DNA of 64,000 nucleotides from assembly GCA_963921425.1 (NCBI GenBank), contig OY992832.1, positions 27,121,489 to 27,185,488 of the forward strand, read 5' to 3'. Of the stretch, positions 1 to 11,267 are shown piece after piece; position 1 is the stretch's first letter; every line of letters starts with the position of its first letter. Source of the stretch: Dryas octopetala (taxonomy: Eukaryota; Streptophyta; Magnoliopsida; Rosales; Rosaceae). A program made the position numbers and the translations under genes. A model generated the notes under the pieces. That model worked only from the letters and a program-made list of their open reading frames with translations, ran no database searches and was not told the DNA's origin.

Positions 1-206
1 GATTTCTGCATTTTTCCTGGTTTGACCAGGATTTCACTCGTTTGACTAGGAAATGTCCCAAAATGTCTCCATTTGCTTCCTTTTCTTATTTCTTCTTCAT
101 TTGACCTGAAAATACAAAAACAAGACAAGAAACACAAAATATCGAGTTCTAACATTCTAGGTTAAGAAATTAATATCATAAAGTGATGCAAAATGCACAC
201 TCATCA
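1..206 (-). repeat. 3' LTR of element A (partial, window edge)
   Basis: This is the U3 start of a minus-strand LTR. Read on the minus strand it begins TGATGAGTGTGCATTTTGC. It continues outside the window to the left. The purine tract lies directly beside it at 207-220. Confidence 0.85.
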
Positions 207-1815
207 CACCCTCAAACTTAGATTTTGCTAGTCCTTGCGCAAATAAAATAAAGAAAAGACTCAAGACTGACTCTAACATCCCAACAACTGAATTCATGCG
301 CACAACCATTAATCACATAGGAAAGCAAGGCATATAAGTTGCATTCTCCAAATTCTAATAATGTTTCAAATAACATACCTCGCTCCTCTATTGTCATATA
401 GGCCATCATTGACACAAATCCAAGTGTTAGGCAAACAAAACTAAATCAATACATACACAGTAAATTCAACTCCAATCCTCACTATGGCATACTCTCAATG
501 ATAAACACTCAAGAATTGGGTTAATATGTGCACTCAAAAGTATATGTGAGAGGAAATATGTAACAAAAACAATTGGCTCCCATAAGTACATGAAATAACG
601 GCACATTTAGAAAGAAATACTGGTCTCATGGAAAGGAATCCAAATGCTTGAAATAGAATCAATGACCATAGGCTCTTTTCTCAAATAGACTCCACATAAG
701 TAAAATACACACCTCTTGAGATCAGCTAGGGCTTAAATAGGGTTATAATGAAGGTTTAGGCTAGGATAGGGTATTGAAAAGAAAGGAAAATACAAAGGGC
801 AAAATCCATGGAATTGCAAGCCTTAATAGAACATTCTGAGGTATACCTTGCTTCATAGCTCAATTTGAACTCTTTTTGCTCACTTTTTCTTTTAAAACCG
901 CCCCATCTCTTTTCTTAGATTTCTTTTCTTTGGGCACGGCATACATAATTTTCTGACACATTTTTGTATAAGCTAAGCATTTTCACTTCTTTTTCACCTC
1001 AATCAACATGTAAACACATTGCAACACCATAAATAGGGTAAAACGGGTAAAAGGGGTGTAACAACCCCAAACTTAGGGTTTGATATGGGGTAACAAAGAA
1101 AACGGCTTAAAAGGCTCAAAATGGGTAACTAAGGATAAAACATGTAATGGGTAGGTTTCAGGCTATGGGGTACACAAACAGGGCCTAAATTCATTTCTCA
1201 AGAGTTATGCATCTACCACATGCTTTGTGTACACAAGAAAAGAGTTCTAGCTCATTGATTCAAGATTATGCATATTCCAAGAAAATGACCAAATGAAAGA
1301 TAATGAGATCAAAACAACGACTTATATGACAATGATAGAATAAGAGTGGCGCGCAACACTCAAAAATTTAAGAACAGGGCTCAAAAGCTCACTTAGGTCA
1401 TGCAAGTCTACTCTATTATGCATATAATCATTAGAAATGCTAATCACCACCTAAATTCGTATCAACAAGGCCAAATGACATAGAATTGCTAGATATGTTA
1501 CGGATCACTCTTAGAATGAAAAGAACACCAAATATACACACAATACTTAAACATGCTCATAACAATCATGCACAATCAAATCAATTAGTTGGGGACTCAA
1601 AACCATCTAAAACACCCAAAACGACTCAAAAACTTTGTTTTTTTTAAAACAATGTCGCACACTTCTAAAGAGTCACATCCATCACTAAGGTGGATGAAAT
1701 CTAAAGAAAACGTGCATTTTGATGTGAGTTTTGATACCCTAAGTTTAAAAACCAAAGTAAAAGTTTTTCCTAACCTAAAAACACCAAAAACGAAAATTTT
1801 TTTCTTCTTTTTCTA
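207..1815 (-). other. 3' noncoding region of element A with polypurine tracts
   Basis: About 1.6 kb between the 3' LTR and the gag remnant, AT-rich, with no convincing coding frame. The purine tract next to the LTR reads AAGTTTGAGGGTG on the minus strand. A second tract lies at 1064-1083. The stretch is homologous to 34814-36500 in element B and to the internal regions of the 39618-64000 array. In full Athila elements this region follows pol and may carry an env-like frame; none is visible here. Confidence 0.75.
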
Positions 1816-2308
1816 AAAACATTTTGATGGGAATCACACGTGTATCCACTTTCTCTTCAATCATGTCTGGATCCTCTTCTTCCTCACTATCCATGATCTC
1901 CATCACCTCCTTAGTCTTGATTACTCTAACTCTTTTTCTTGGAGTTGTCCTCAGAGTAGCATTTACATGCTCCTCATTCTTCGGGTTGACGACGGGCTGA
2001 CTAGGCAATTTTCCCTTCTCTCTTTGACCCAAAGTAGTGGCAATCAGACCCACTTGACTCTCCAAATTTGCAATAGCCTTCGAATTGGCTTGCATCTGCT
2101 ACTCGGTTCGGTTCATGAAGGCATTGGTGCTTTGAGCAAGGGAAGTGGTGCTTTGAGAAATCTAAGCAATCTTGTCCTCCAAGCTAGACCTCTCGGCATT
2201 AGGGTGCACATAAGTCTTGTGGTGCTCCCACTAGCTTGCTGTCCATTGTTGTTGCTCCATCCAGGGTTGTAAGTGTTGGAATATGGGTCATACGGCACCC
2301 TAGGATAG

Positions 2309-2313
2309 CTCCC
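2309..2313. repeat. Target site duplication CTCCC, left copy
   Basis: CTCCC flanks the solo LTR on both sides (2309-2313 and 4452-4456). Element B has a single CTCCC at the equivalent place, near 38008, so it shows the empty site. Confidence 0.9.
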
Positions 2314-4451
2314 TGATGAGTGTGCATTTTGCATCACTTTATGATACTAATTCCTTAACCTAGAGTGTTAGAACTCGATATTTTGTGTTTCTTGTCTTGT
2401 TTTTGTGTTTTCAGGTCAAATGAAGCAGAAATGAGAAAAAGAAGCAAATGGAGCCATTTTGGGACATTTCCTAGTCAAACCAGGAAAACGAGTGAAATCC
2501 TGGTCAAACCAGGAAAAGTGCAGAAATCCTAGTCGAATGAGGATTCCTAGTCACACTAGGAAACATCAAGTTCAGAACCATCATTGCAGAGCCAGAAATG
2601 TGAAATCCTGATTCGAACAGGAAATCCTGGTTGAACTAGGAAACCTAACCCAACTAGGGAAATGAGTCCTAATGACACTAGGAGACCCCAGGGGCAATAT
2701 GGTCATTACAAGAAGTCGAAATGGATAAGGAATCTCTCAATTTCAAGGAATCCTAGTTGCACCAGGAAATGTTAGTCAAAGTCAACTCTACAAAGTCAAG
2801 GTTCCAGAAGCTTCTAGAAGGTGGTGGACATCCATGGAAATGAATGGAGGGAAGAAATGAATTTGAATTCAATTGGAAATGAGGGGCAAAATGGGAAGTC
2901 AAAAGTCAAGGGCCCATGGGCCTAAGGGATGCCGAACCAAGATGGGCCATGCATGCACATGCATGGGCCCAAACCCTAGCAGCCCAAAGTCCATGCGTAA
3001 GGAGCAAGATGGCAGCCCATGCATGCGCATGCATGCCATGCAAACCCTAGCAGACAAGGAGTCCCACGCGCAAGCCCAAGATGCAAGCCCAAGGTGGAAG
3101 CCCATGGAGTGAAACCCTAGCCCATCTTGTGCAAGCCACTTCAGCCCAACACATGCGAGCCCAATGCACATCAAGGTCCAAGACCAGCAGCCCATGCGCA
3201 AGGGAGGGAGGCCTAGCTGACTTGCATGTGCCACTTAAGCCCAAAGGACCAAGCCCTTGCCGCAAGCCCACAAGCTCTAACCCTAGCTGATGCCGCAAGC
3301 TACAAGGAGAAGAAACCCTAGCAGCCGCATGTTTTATCTTCCTTGCCTCTCAAGGATTGCACCTCTATATATATCCCCTTAATTCAGAACCCTGGGGATC
3401 GGACTTCACACTTTTTGCACCAGCCGATTTCTCCTTGCCTCCTAGTTTATTTTTCTGTTCTAGGTTTTATTTTTCAGTTTTTTTAGTTTTGTTCTTGTGA
3501 GGGCTAGCCGAAAGTTGAGAAAGAGATAGGAGTGGTGTGGCTGCAAGGAAGAGCATCCCTAAGCCGCAAGCCCTAGCTCACCATAGCCGTGAGCCAATTG
3601 CTTGTGCAAGGTGCCTTCTCTTCCTTGTCTTGCCGCAGCCCCTCCCACCTGTTTTCCTTGATTTTTCTCCTAGTTTTCTATTTTCTTGTTGGATTATGTT
3701 ACTGAATTTATTTAATTTATGATTCTGATTTTCTTTTGTGCATGGTTCTGATTTCTTTTAGTTTATGCAATTTAATTTAGTTGTTTAGTTTATGCCTTTA
3801 GTTTTGTGTACTTTGTGTTTCTGATTTTATTGTTAAGCATGAATTGGGATTTCATTATTTATTGTTGCTGTTTTTATTTATTTAATATAAGTATGTAGGT
3901 CAGTTATTCTATCTTGCATGTTAGTCGTAGGTCGATTAATGGATTTGCATGTTCTAACAAATCGTTTATCCGTCTCTTGGTCTGTTAGTTTGATGTTTGC
4001 ATGTATTAAATTTCTACTATCTATTAGAACCCGTCACTAGTTGTTTGCATCCTTTAACTGGCCACCTTAGGGTAATTGCATCTAGTTTATTTGTTAGGTT
4101 TAGCTGTGAAATAGTCAAAGACACTAAACCACAAGTAACAAGGGAATAAGGGATTATTCTTGGTAGTGGGGTTGGGCGACCTCTATAAGGAAATAGTCAA
4201 AGCTTATATGTTGTGCATGTTTGACGTTCTCATAAAACTTAATGACTCCTGATGTGTGCGTGTGTTTCCATCTTCCAAAACCCCCCATTTAGTTATCCTA
4301 GTGATTAATTACATTGATTTGTTGTTTATTAACCATTCCCTGTGGGATCGACCTCGTGCTTGTACGCTTTACTACTGATGCGATTTGTGCACTTGCGAGT
4401 ATACTTGGAATGAGATAATTGCTTATTTTGTTCTAAGAAAACACATCAACA
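2314..4451 (+). repeat. Solo LTR, plus strand, inserted in gag of element A
   Basis: A complete 2138-bp LTR that starts TGATGAGTGTGC and ends ACATCAACA, flanked by perfect CTCCC duplications. It has no internal region, so it is a solo LTR left by LTR-LTR recombination. In its own direction it has a cluster of CCTAG-type palindromes (about 2480-2780), W-box words, many AAACCCTAG and TGGGC words (about 2900-3330), a TATA-like box at 3366-3373, and near the end the conserved block with GGGATCGACCTCGTGCTTG (about 4341-4420). It is the only LTR here on the plus strand. Confidence 0.92.
3366..3373 (+). promoter_or_regulatory. Candidate TATA box of the plus-strand solo LTR
   Basis: TATATATA lies about 1.05 kb into the LTR and is followed by a C-rich stretch. 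Most other long LTRs here have TATAAATA or TATATATA at the matching place, for example minus-strand boxes at 6728-6735, 19096-19103, 23271-23278, 27736-27743, 30570-30577 and 33788-33795. Transcription start is inferred to lie some 30 bp downstream. Confidence 0.55.
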
Positions 4452-5519
4452 CTCCCAACCTGGTTCACTTGTTCCACGTCACCCCCTTGTTCTTGCATAC
4501 CCATCAGCTTCTCTTGAGCCAACGACAACTTCTGCACCATAGTCTTGATTTCCAAAATCTGTCCCTCCATGGTGTTTGGCACATCAGCCACCTCATATAA
4601 CCCTCCCTTTGGTCTTCCTCTTGAATGATTTGAATCCCATTGTTGAGAACTCAAAGAAAGTGACTCAAATAAGTCTGTAGCCTCATCTTCTGTTTTTGAC
4701 ATAAATGCACCACTGCATGCCGAATCCACCTTGGCTTGATCCCTTTCTAATAATCCTTGATATAACCCTCTCTAATAAGTTGTGGTGTGGGCAGCTAGTA
4801 AGCAACTCATTAACTCTGTCCCACGTCTCATGGAATGGCTTGTCCGCTTTTTGCACAAATCCAAGGATCTCCTTCCAATCGAATTTGTCTTGGAAATGGA
4901 ATAAAACTTGTTCAGGAACTTGTTCGAAAGGTCATCCCAAGTTGAAATGGAACCACTAGGCCTTGTCCTTAAGCGCAAAAAGGAACATCCTCAAACGGTA
5001 CTGATCGGCATTCAGACCCCTCAATTGTGCGGCTTCACAAACTCCGGACAACTCCTTCAGAAAATGGATCGGATCCTCCCCATTCAACCCATGGTAGCTC
5101 GGCAACAATTGGATCTGACCACTCTTGATCTCGAAATCAGTGGCTATTGTTGCATAACGGATCCAAGATGGTTGAGTGGGCAGCAAGGGTGCTGAAAAAT
5201 GACTCAGGGGCTGGGGCACATTCTCATTTGTCTCAGCCATGTCGACACTTCCAATCTCCTCACTACTCGAATCTGATGCACTAGGTAGAGGGCTGCCTTG
5301 AAAAGTACCTAACGCTTCGTTTTTGAGCCTCTCTAACCTTGCAACAAGTTCAGGGTTCATAAAACACACCTAATCAAAAGAAAACACACAATCAGTAGAA
5401 AGAATGATTATAAAGGCATGACATTTATTAAAAACTAAAAATTAACCCAAAATAAAATCTAACTAATATAACCTAATTCTAATGACTAATTAAACCAATT
5501 CATTGATATTAGACACCAT

Positions 5520-5537
5520 TCCCCAGCAACGGCGCCA
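5520..5537 (-). other. Primer binding site (tRNA-Asp) of element A
   Basis: The minus strand reads TGGCGCCGTTGCTGGGGA, 6 nt downstream of the 5' LTR end. It matches the complement of the plant tRNA-Asp 3' end with one difference. The LTR-proximal position is as expected for a reverse-transcription primer site. Confidence 0.88.
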
Positions 5538-5543
5538 AAAACT

Positions 5544-7764
5544 TGTTGATTGTTTTCTTAGAACAAAATAAAAGCATATCTCATTCTAAGTATACTCGCA
5601 AGTGCACGAATCGCATTAGTAGCAAAGCGTACAAGCACGAGGTCGATCCCACAGGGAATTGTTAATAAACAACAAATCAGTTCAAATAATCAATAGAATA
5701 ACTAAATGGGGGGTTTAAAGAGATGAAAACACACGCACACACCCTTTATTCTATCTTGCAATGTTAAGTTTTCAGTTTCAAATCAGATAAGTATGCGATA
5801 ACCATCCAAGACTAATGACAATGAATTTAAACATAATTTATTAAAGTTTGACTGCTAAAAAGGTTTGGCTAGTTACTTTCTCGCAATTGTTCTCCTAAGG
5901 CATATACTAAGAGCTTCTTGGGCCTTCCTTAATCAGTTAACTTACATGTTCCCCAGTTCTAAGCTAAGGCAACTGTTACCTATGTAAGAGTCATTAAGAT
6001 CCGTGAGAACGTCAAACATGCACAACATATAAGCTTTGACTATTTCCTTATAGAGGTCGCCCAACCCCATAACCAAGAATAATCCTTTATTCCCTTGTTA
6101 CTTGTGATTTAGTGTCTTTGACTATTTCACAGCTAAACCTAACAAATAAACTAGATGCAATTACCCTAAGGTGGCCAGTCAAAGGATGCAAACAACTAGT
6201 GAAAGATTCAAATAGATAATGGAAATTTAATACATGTAAACATCTAACTAATCGATCAAGAGACGGATAAACGATTTGTTAAAGTATGCAAATCCATTAA
6301 TCAACCTACAACTAACATGCAAGATAGAATAAATAAACCTACATAATTAAATTAAATAAAAGAAAACAGCAACTAATTACAAAATCCCAATTCATATTGA
6401 TGCAAAATTCAGAAACACAAACTAATATAAAATCAGAAGCATAAACTCAACATAAAATCAGAATTCTAGAAGAAAATTAAAGAAAACAATGGAGAGGGGC
6501 TGCTGCGGCAAGGCAAGGAAGAGAAGGGAACCTCACACAAGCAAGTGGCTCACGGCTAGGGTGAGCTAGGGCTTGCGGCAAAGGGTCCTTCTTCCTTGCT
6601 GCCACGCCACTCACTTTCTCTCTCCGAATTTCGGCTATCTCTCTCTCTAACTTTCTGAAAATTAAACCTAATGAAAACTGAAAAATAAACTAGGAGGAGG
6701 GGTCTAGGGTTCTGAAGGTATATGATATATTTATAGAGGTGCAATCCTTGAGAGGCAAGGATAAGTGACTTGCGGCAGCAGCTAGGGTTAGAGGCACATG
6801 GGCTTGCGGCAAGGCTTGGCCTTTTGGGCTTAAGTGACTCACGCAAAGGCCAGCTAGGGTTCCTCTTCCATGCGCATGGGCTGTTGGTCTTGGGCTATGG
6901 TCTTGGCGCATTGGGCTTGCACAATGTGGGCTAGGGTTTCACACCATGGGCTGTCACCTTGAGGCTTGCACATTGGGCTTGCATCTTGGGCTGAAGTGGC
7001 TTGCATGGCATGCATGTGCGTGCATGGGCTGCCACCTTGGACCATGCGCGTTGGGCTTGGGCTGCTAGGGTTAGGCGCATGCATGCATGCATGGCCCCTC
7101 TTGACTTCGGCATCCCATAGGCCCAAAGCCCATTTGACTTGTTGACTTGTCATCTTTGACCCTTGACCATTGACTTTGACTTCCCATTTTGCCCCTCATT
7201 TCCATTTGAATTTGAATTCATTTTTTCCCTCCATTCATTTCCATGGATGTCCACCATCTTCTGGAAGCTTCTGGAATCTTGACTTTGTAGAGTTGACTTT
7301 GACCAACATTTCCTAGTGCAACTAGGATTTCTTGTAAATGAAGGATTCCTTATCCATTTCAACTTCTCGTAATGGCCATATTGCCCCTGGGGTCTCCTAG
7401 TGTCATTAGGACTCCTTTCCCTAGTAGGGTTAGGTTTCCTAGTTCAACCAGGATTTCCTGTTTCAATCAGGATTTCTCATTTCTGGCTCCGCAATGATGG
7501 TTCTGGACTTGATGTTTCCTAGTGTGACTAGGAATCCTCATTTGACTAGGATTTCTGCACTTTTCCTGGTTTGACCAAGATTTCACTCGTTTTCCTAGTT
7601 TGACCAGGAAATGTCTCAAAATGGCTCAATTTGCTTCATTTTCTTATTTCTGCTTCATTTGACCTAAAAATACAAAAATAAGACAAGAAACACAAAATAT
7701 CGAGTTCTAACATTCTAGGTTAAGGAATTAGTATCATAAAGTGATGCAAAATGCACACTCATCA
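5544..7764 (-). repeat. 5' LTR of element A
   Basis: A 2221-bp LTR bounded by TG and CA. In the minus direction it begins TGATGAGTGTGC (7764) and ends AATCAACA (5544). It contains the U3 palindrome cluster (about 7300-7610), W-box words around 7130-7180, an RY tract near 7077-7093, a TATA-like box at 6728-6735, and the conserved U5 block near 5585-5660. Confidence 0.9.
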
Positions 7765-9587
7765 CACATACTTCACCACACGCACACACCCTTTATTCTA
7801 TCTGGCAATGTTAAGTTTTCAGTTTCAAATCAGATATGCATACTCTAACCATCCAAGGCTAATGACAATTAATTCAAACACAATGTATTAAAGTTTGACT
7901 GCTAAAAAGGTTTGATTAGTTACTTTCTCGCAATTGTTCTCCTAAGGCATAAACTAATAGCTTCTTGGGCCTTCTTTAATCAGTTAACGTACATGTTCCC
8001 TAGTGCTAAGCTAAGGCAGCTGTTACCCATGCAATAGCCATTAAGATCTGTGAGAACGTCAAACATGCACAACATATAAGTTTTGATTATTTCCTTATAG
8101 AGGTCGCCCAAAACCATTACAAAGAATAATCTCTTATTCCCTTGTTACTTGTAATTTAGTGTCTTTGATTATTTCACAGCTAAACCTAACAAATAAACTA
8201 GATGCAATTATCCTAAGGTGGCCAGTCAAAGGACGCAAACAACTAGTGACGGATTCAATCAGATAATGAGAATTTAATACATGCAAACATCAAATTAATT
8301 AATCAAGAGACGGATAAACGATTTGTTAAAGCAAACATACTGAAAATCAACCTACAACTAACATGTAAGATAGAATAAATAAACTACATAATTAAAATAA
8401 TAAAAGAAAACTAAAATAAATAAACAAAATCCCAATCCATATTAATGATAAATTCAGAGACACAAACTAAGAATAAAATCAGAATTCTAGACGGAAAATT
8501 AAAGAAACAATGGAGAGGGGGCTGCGGCAAGGCAAGGAAGAGAAGGGAACCTCACACAAGCAAGTGGCTCACGGCTAGGGTGAGCTAGGGCTTGCGGCAA
8601 AGGCTCCTTCTTCCTTGCTGCCACGCCACTCTCTTCCTCTCTCTAGAACTCGGCACCTCTCTCTCTTTCTGAAACTCTAAAAAATAATAAAAACAGAAGG
8701 TCTGAAGTTTGAGAGAATATGATATATTTATAGAGGTGTAAGGGAGAAATCCTTATGAGACAAGGCTAGGGCAAAATGCGGCAACAGCTAGGGTTAGAGG
8801 GGACATGGGCTTGCGGCAAAGCTTGAGCCTTTTGGGCTTAAGTGAGTCGCGCATGCGCCTAACCCCACGCAAGGCCCCTAGGGTTAGGCGCATGCGCATG
8901 GGCTTGTCACTTGGTCTTGGGCTGCTAGGGTTTGCATGGCATGCACATAGGCCCATGGCCCATTTGACTTGTTGACTTGTCATATTTGACCATTGACTTT
9001 GACTCCCCATTTTGCCCCTCATTTCCATTTGAATTTGAATTCATTTCTTCCCTCTATTGATTTTCATGGATGTCCACCACCTTCTGGAAGCTTCTGGAAC
9101 CTTGACTTTGTAGAGTTGACTTTGACCAACCTTTCCTAGTCCAACTAGGATTTCTTGTAAATGAAGGATTTCTTATCCATTTCGACTTCTCGTAATGACC
9201 ATATTGCCCCTGGGGTCTCCTAGTGTCATTAGAACTCCTTTCCTTAGTAGGGTTAGGTTTCCTAGTTCAACCAAGAATTCCTGTTGCAATCAGGATTTCT
9301 CATTTATGGCTCGACAATGATGGTTCTGGACTTGATGTTTCCTAGTGTGACTAAGAATCCTCATTTGACTAGGATTTGAGCACGTTTCCTGGTTTGACCA
9401 GGATTTCACTCGTTTTCCTAATTTGACCAGGAAATGTCCCAAAATGGCTCCATTTGCTCCCTTTTCCTATTTCTGCTTCATTTGACCTGAAACCACAAAA
9501 ACAAGATGAGAAACACAAAATATCGAGTTCTAACACTCTAGGTTAACGAATTAGTATCATAAAGTGATGCAAAATGCACACTCGTCA
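7765..9587 (-). repeat. LTR fragment C, interrupted by element A
   Basis: This is homologous to the LTRs at 5544-7764 and 20453-22154 but lacks the first 200 bp or so, which should lie to the left of element A outside the window. Sequence resumes at the CACACGCACACACCC segment and ends ACACTCGTCA. It is therefore an older LTR that received element A. Its right neighbour is the plus-strand pol fragment. Confidence 0.85.
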
Positions 9588-10363
9588 ACAGGGTACACTA
9601 ACTATGAATGTGCAGGGACAGACCATTGAGTTCAGAGTGTTTGAGGCACTCAAACTACTTAGTGATGAGCATGAGTGCTTTAGGGTGGATGTTATGGACT
9701 TGGTTTGTCAACAGGTGTTTAATGTGAGTTGTAGCAGGGATCTGTTGGATAGGGCTTTGATTCATAACCTTATGGCTGTGCATGAGGATGAGCAGGTTGA
9801 GAGAATTTTGGCTCACTTAGAGGTCGTACCCTGCTGTTCAGGTATGTATATTTCTGCTTTTGAGCCTTTGCCTGTTTCTGATACAAAACTTGTACCCTCT
9901 GTGTTGCAGGCACCTAAGCTAGAGTTGAAGAATTTGCCTGAGCATCTGTAGTATGCTTATTTGGGTGAGGGAAGCACATTACCTGTGATCATTGCTTCCA
10001 ACCTCAATGCAGAGGAAGAGGAGAAATTGTTGAGAGTGCCGAGAGAGCACAAAACAGCGATTGGGTGTAGTATTGCAGATATCAAGGGGATCAGTCCCTC
10101 GAGGTGTATGCACAAGATATGTTGGAGGATGGACCCAAGCCGACTAGAGAGGCTCAGCGTAGACTCAACCCAGTGATGAAGGAAGTTGTGCTGAAGGAGC
10201 TGTTGAAGTTGCTAGATGTGGGTATTATTTATCCCATATCAGATAGCAAATGGGTGAGTCCGGTGCAGGTGGTTCCTAAGAAGTCTGGCATCACAGTGGT
10301 CAGAAATGATGCTAATGAGCTGGTGCCAACTCGAGTACAGACAGGATGGCGTGTCTACATAGA
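9588..10363 (+). pseudogene. Athila pol fragment, protease-RT linker and RT start
   Basis: The plus strand encodes stretches homologous to the minus-strand pol of element G. One holds MNVQGQTIEFRVFEALK, compared with MSVLGETVEFNVFGAMK near 20400. A later one holds LLDVGIIYPISDSKWVSPVQ and VVPKKSGITVV, the N-terminal RT region. Only the linker and the beginning of RT are present and both ends abut other elements. It is a fossil with several breaks. It belongs to the same lineage as G but is clearly diverged and lies in the opposite orientation. Confidence 0.85.
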
Positions 10364-11267
10364 TGACAGGACCGCCCTCGGATTCCACCCTGAAACACGG
10401 AGAGATCCTGCGGGAATCCAAAATCAAGGAAAATTCTACCGAAAATTCGGCAGAACCTCCCCTGAAAATGGACTAACCCAGAAATTTCAAACCTGTTAAA
10501 AAACACTTCTAACATATCAACCACCTCTACCACAACCAAATAGGGTCTCAGACCCAAACAATTTCACAGAGAATCCAATTTAAAATTTTAGAATGGTTAT
10601 CAGAACTTCTATTCTATTACAAGAAATTTTTACACCGAAAATTAAATGACGCCTACTGGTCCGAGTAGGAATATGGATATGACTGCCTCGACGTGATTGG
10701 CTCGACCTCCACCAAAGCTACTACCTGGGGGGACATTTTAAGACAAAAAAAAATAAACCGTGAGACAAACTCAGTGAGTGGACAGTTTAATAGAAACGAA
10801 CATTTGAGGTAAACTTCATGTTTCAGAAAATCCTTCAAAAACACGTTTAGCTCTAAGACCTCGCGTCACTCTTTGAAACCCCCAGTTTAAAACCATAAAG
10901 TTTATTTAAACTTAAAAGAATCCCATAAAACAATATGTATTTTCTCAAGATAACAATTTCTTAAAAACAAACGAACCGTAAAACATCGTAACAACAACCT
11001 TGATAGAATTCAAAAGAAATCCCTCACTGAAAAAAAACATATTTAATAATTTCTGAAAATAGCCAAATTCATTTTCCACCATGCTATATACCCTGAATAA
11101 TCCTGGCCATACACCTGTGCGGAATTCCTGCATCGCACAGGCAGGCAATATCCTGGCCATACACACGCGTGGAATGAATCCAACACGTGCAGGCAATATC
11201 CTGGCCATACACCCGTGTGAATAAAATCAGCACGTGCAGGCAAACCTGGTCGTACGTGCACGCAGAG
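10364..11267. mobile_element. Unclassified LTR-like fragment
   Basis: Homology to pol stops here and an unrelated non-coding sequence begins with TGACAGGACCGCCC. The start resembles an LTR end (TG), and the segment with AACTCAGTGAGTGG resembles LTRs of plant chromovirus-type gypsy elements. This family resemblance is from memory and weak. Its right end is interrupted by the LTR at 11268. Nothing coding is evident. Confidence 0.4.
11101..11250. repeat. Short tandem repeat, about 48-50 bp, 3 to 4 copies
   Basis: TCCTGGCCATACAC recurs at 11101, 11151 and 11199, with a decayed fourth copy near 11244. Each is followed by a variable stretch and GCACGTGCAGGCAA or a similar word. It lies inside the unclassified LTR-like fragment. 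Confidence 0.75.

Larger units (their letters stand above)
1816..5369 (-). pseudogene. Athila gag remnant of element A, split by a solo LTR
   Basis: Two blocks, 1816-2308 and 4457-5369, are homologous to the gag of element B (36829-38955). The 5' block encodes the Gag N-terminus, including the stretch with HGLNGEDPIHFLKEL. The other block matches the later part with the GQQASGST segment and the acidic DSEEEED tract. The insertion between them is the solo LTR at 2314-4451. Gag would have formed the virus-like particle. This copy is a fossil with a few breaks besides the insertion. Confidence 0.85.
1..7764 (-). mobile_element. Element A, gag-only Athila-like LTR retrotransposon
   Basis: A minus-strand element. 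Its 3' LTR is cut by the left window edge, the internal region runs from 207 to 5543, and the 5' LTR is 5544-7764. A tRNA-Asp primer site lies beside the 5' LTR and a purine tract beside the 3' LTR. The only coding trace is gag; there is no RT or integrase, so it is a non-autonomous derivative. It is broken, with several breaks, and carries one nested solo LTR. The visible 206 bp of 3' LTR differ from the matching part of the 5' LTR at about eleven sites by eye (5-6%). At usual plant rates that suggests a few million years, with wide error. Both LTR copies share small variants absent from the other LTRs here, which supports pairing them. Confidence 0.85.

Noticed and set aside
2899-3298. Overlapping frames rich in Gly, Leu, Cys and Met in LTRs (also 33864-34224 and 19378-19563)
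   Set aside because: They arise from repeated GCATGC, GGGCTT and CTAGGG words on both strands; overlapping frames in all directions are typical of repeat-rich noncoding DNA.
3537-3722. Small open frame in the solo LTR with relatives at 18751-18942 and 33405-33626 (AARKSIPKPQALAHH-type)
   Set aside because: It has no ATG at the supposed start (GTG), lies in the LTR leader, and differences between copies are not concentrated at third codon positions. It is conserved because the LTR is conserved.
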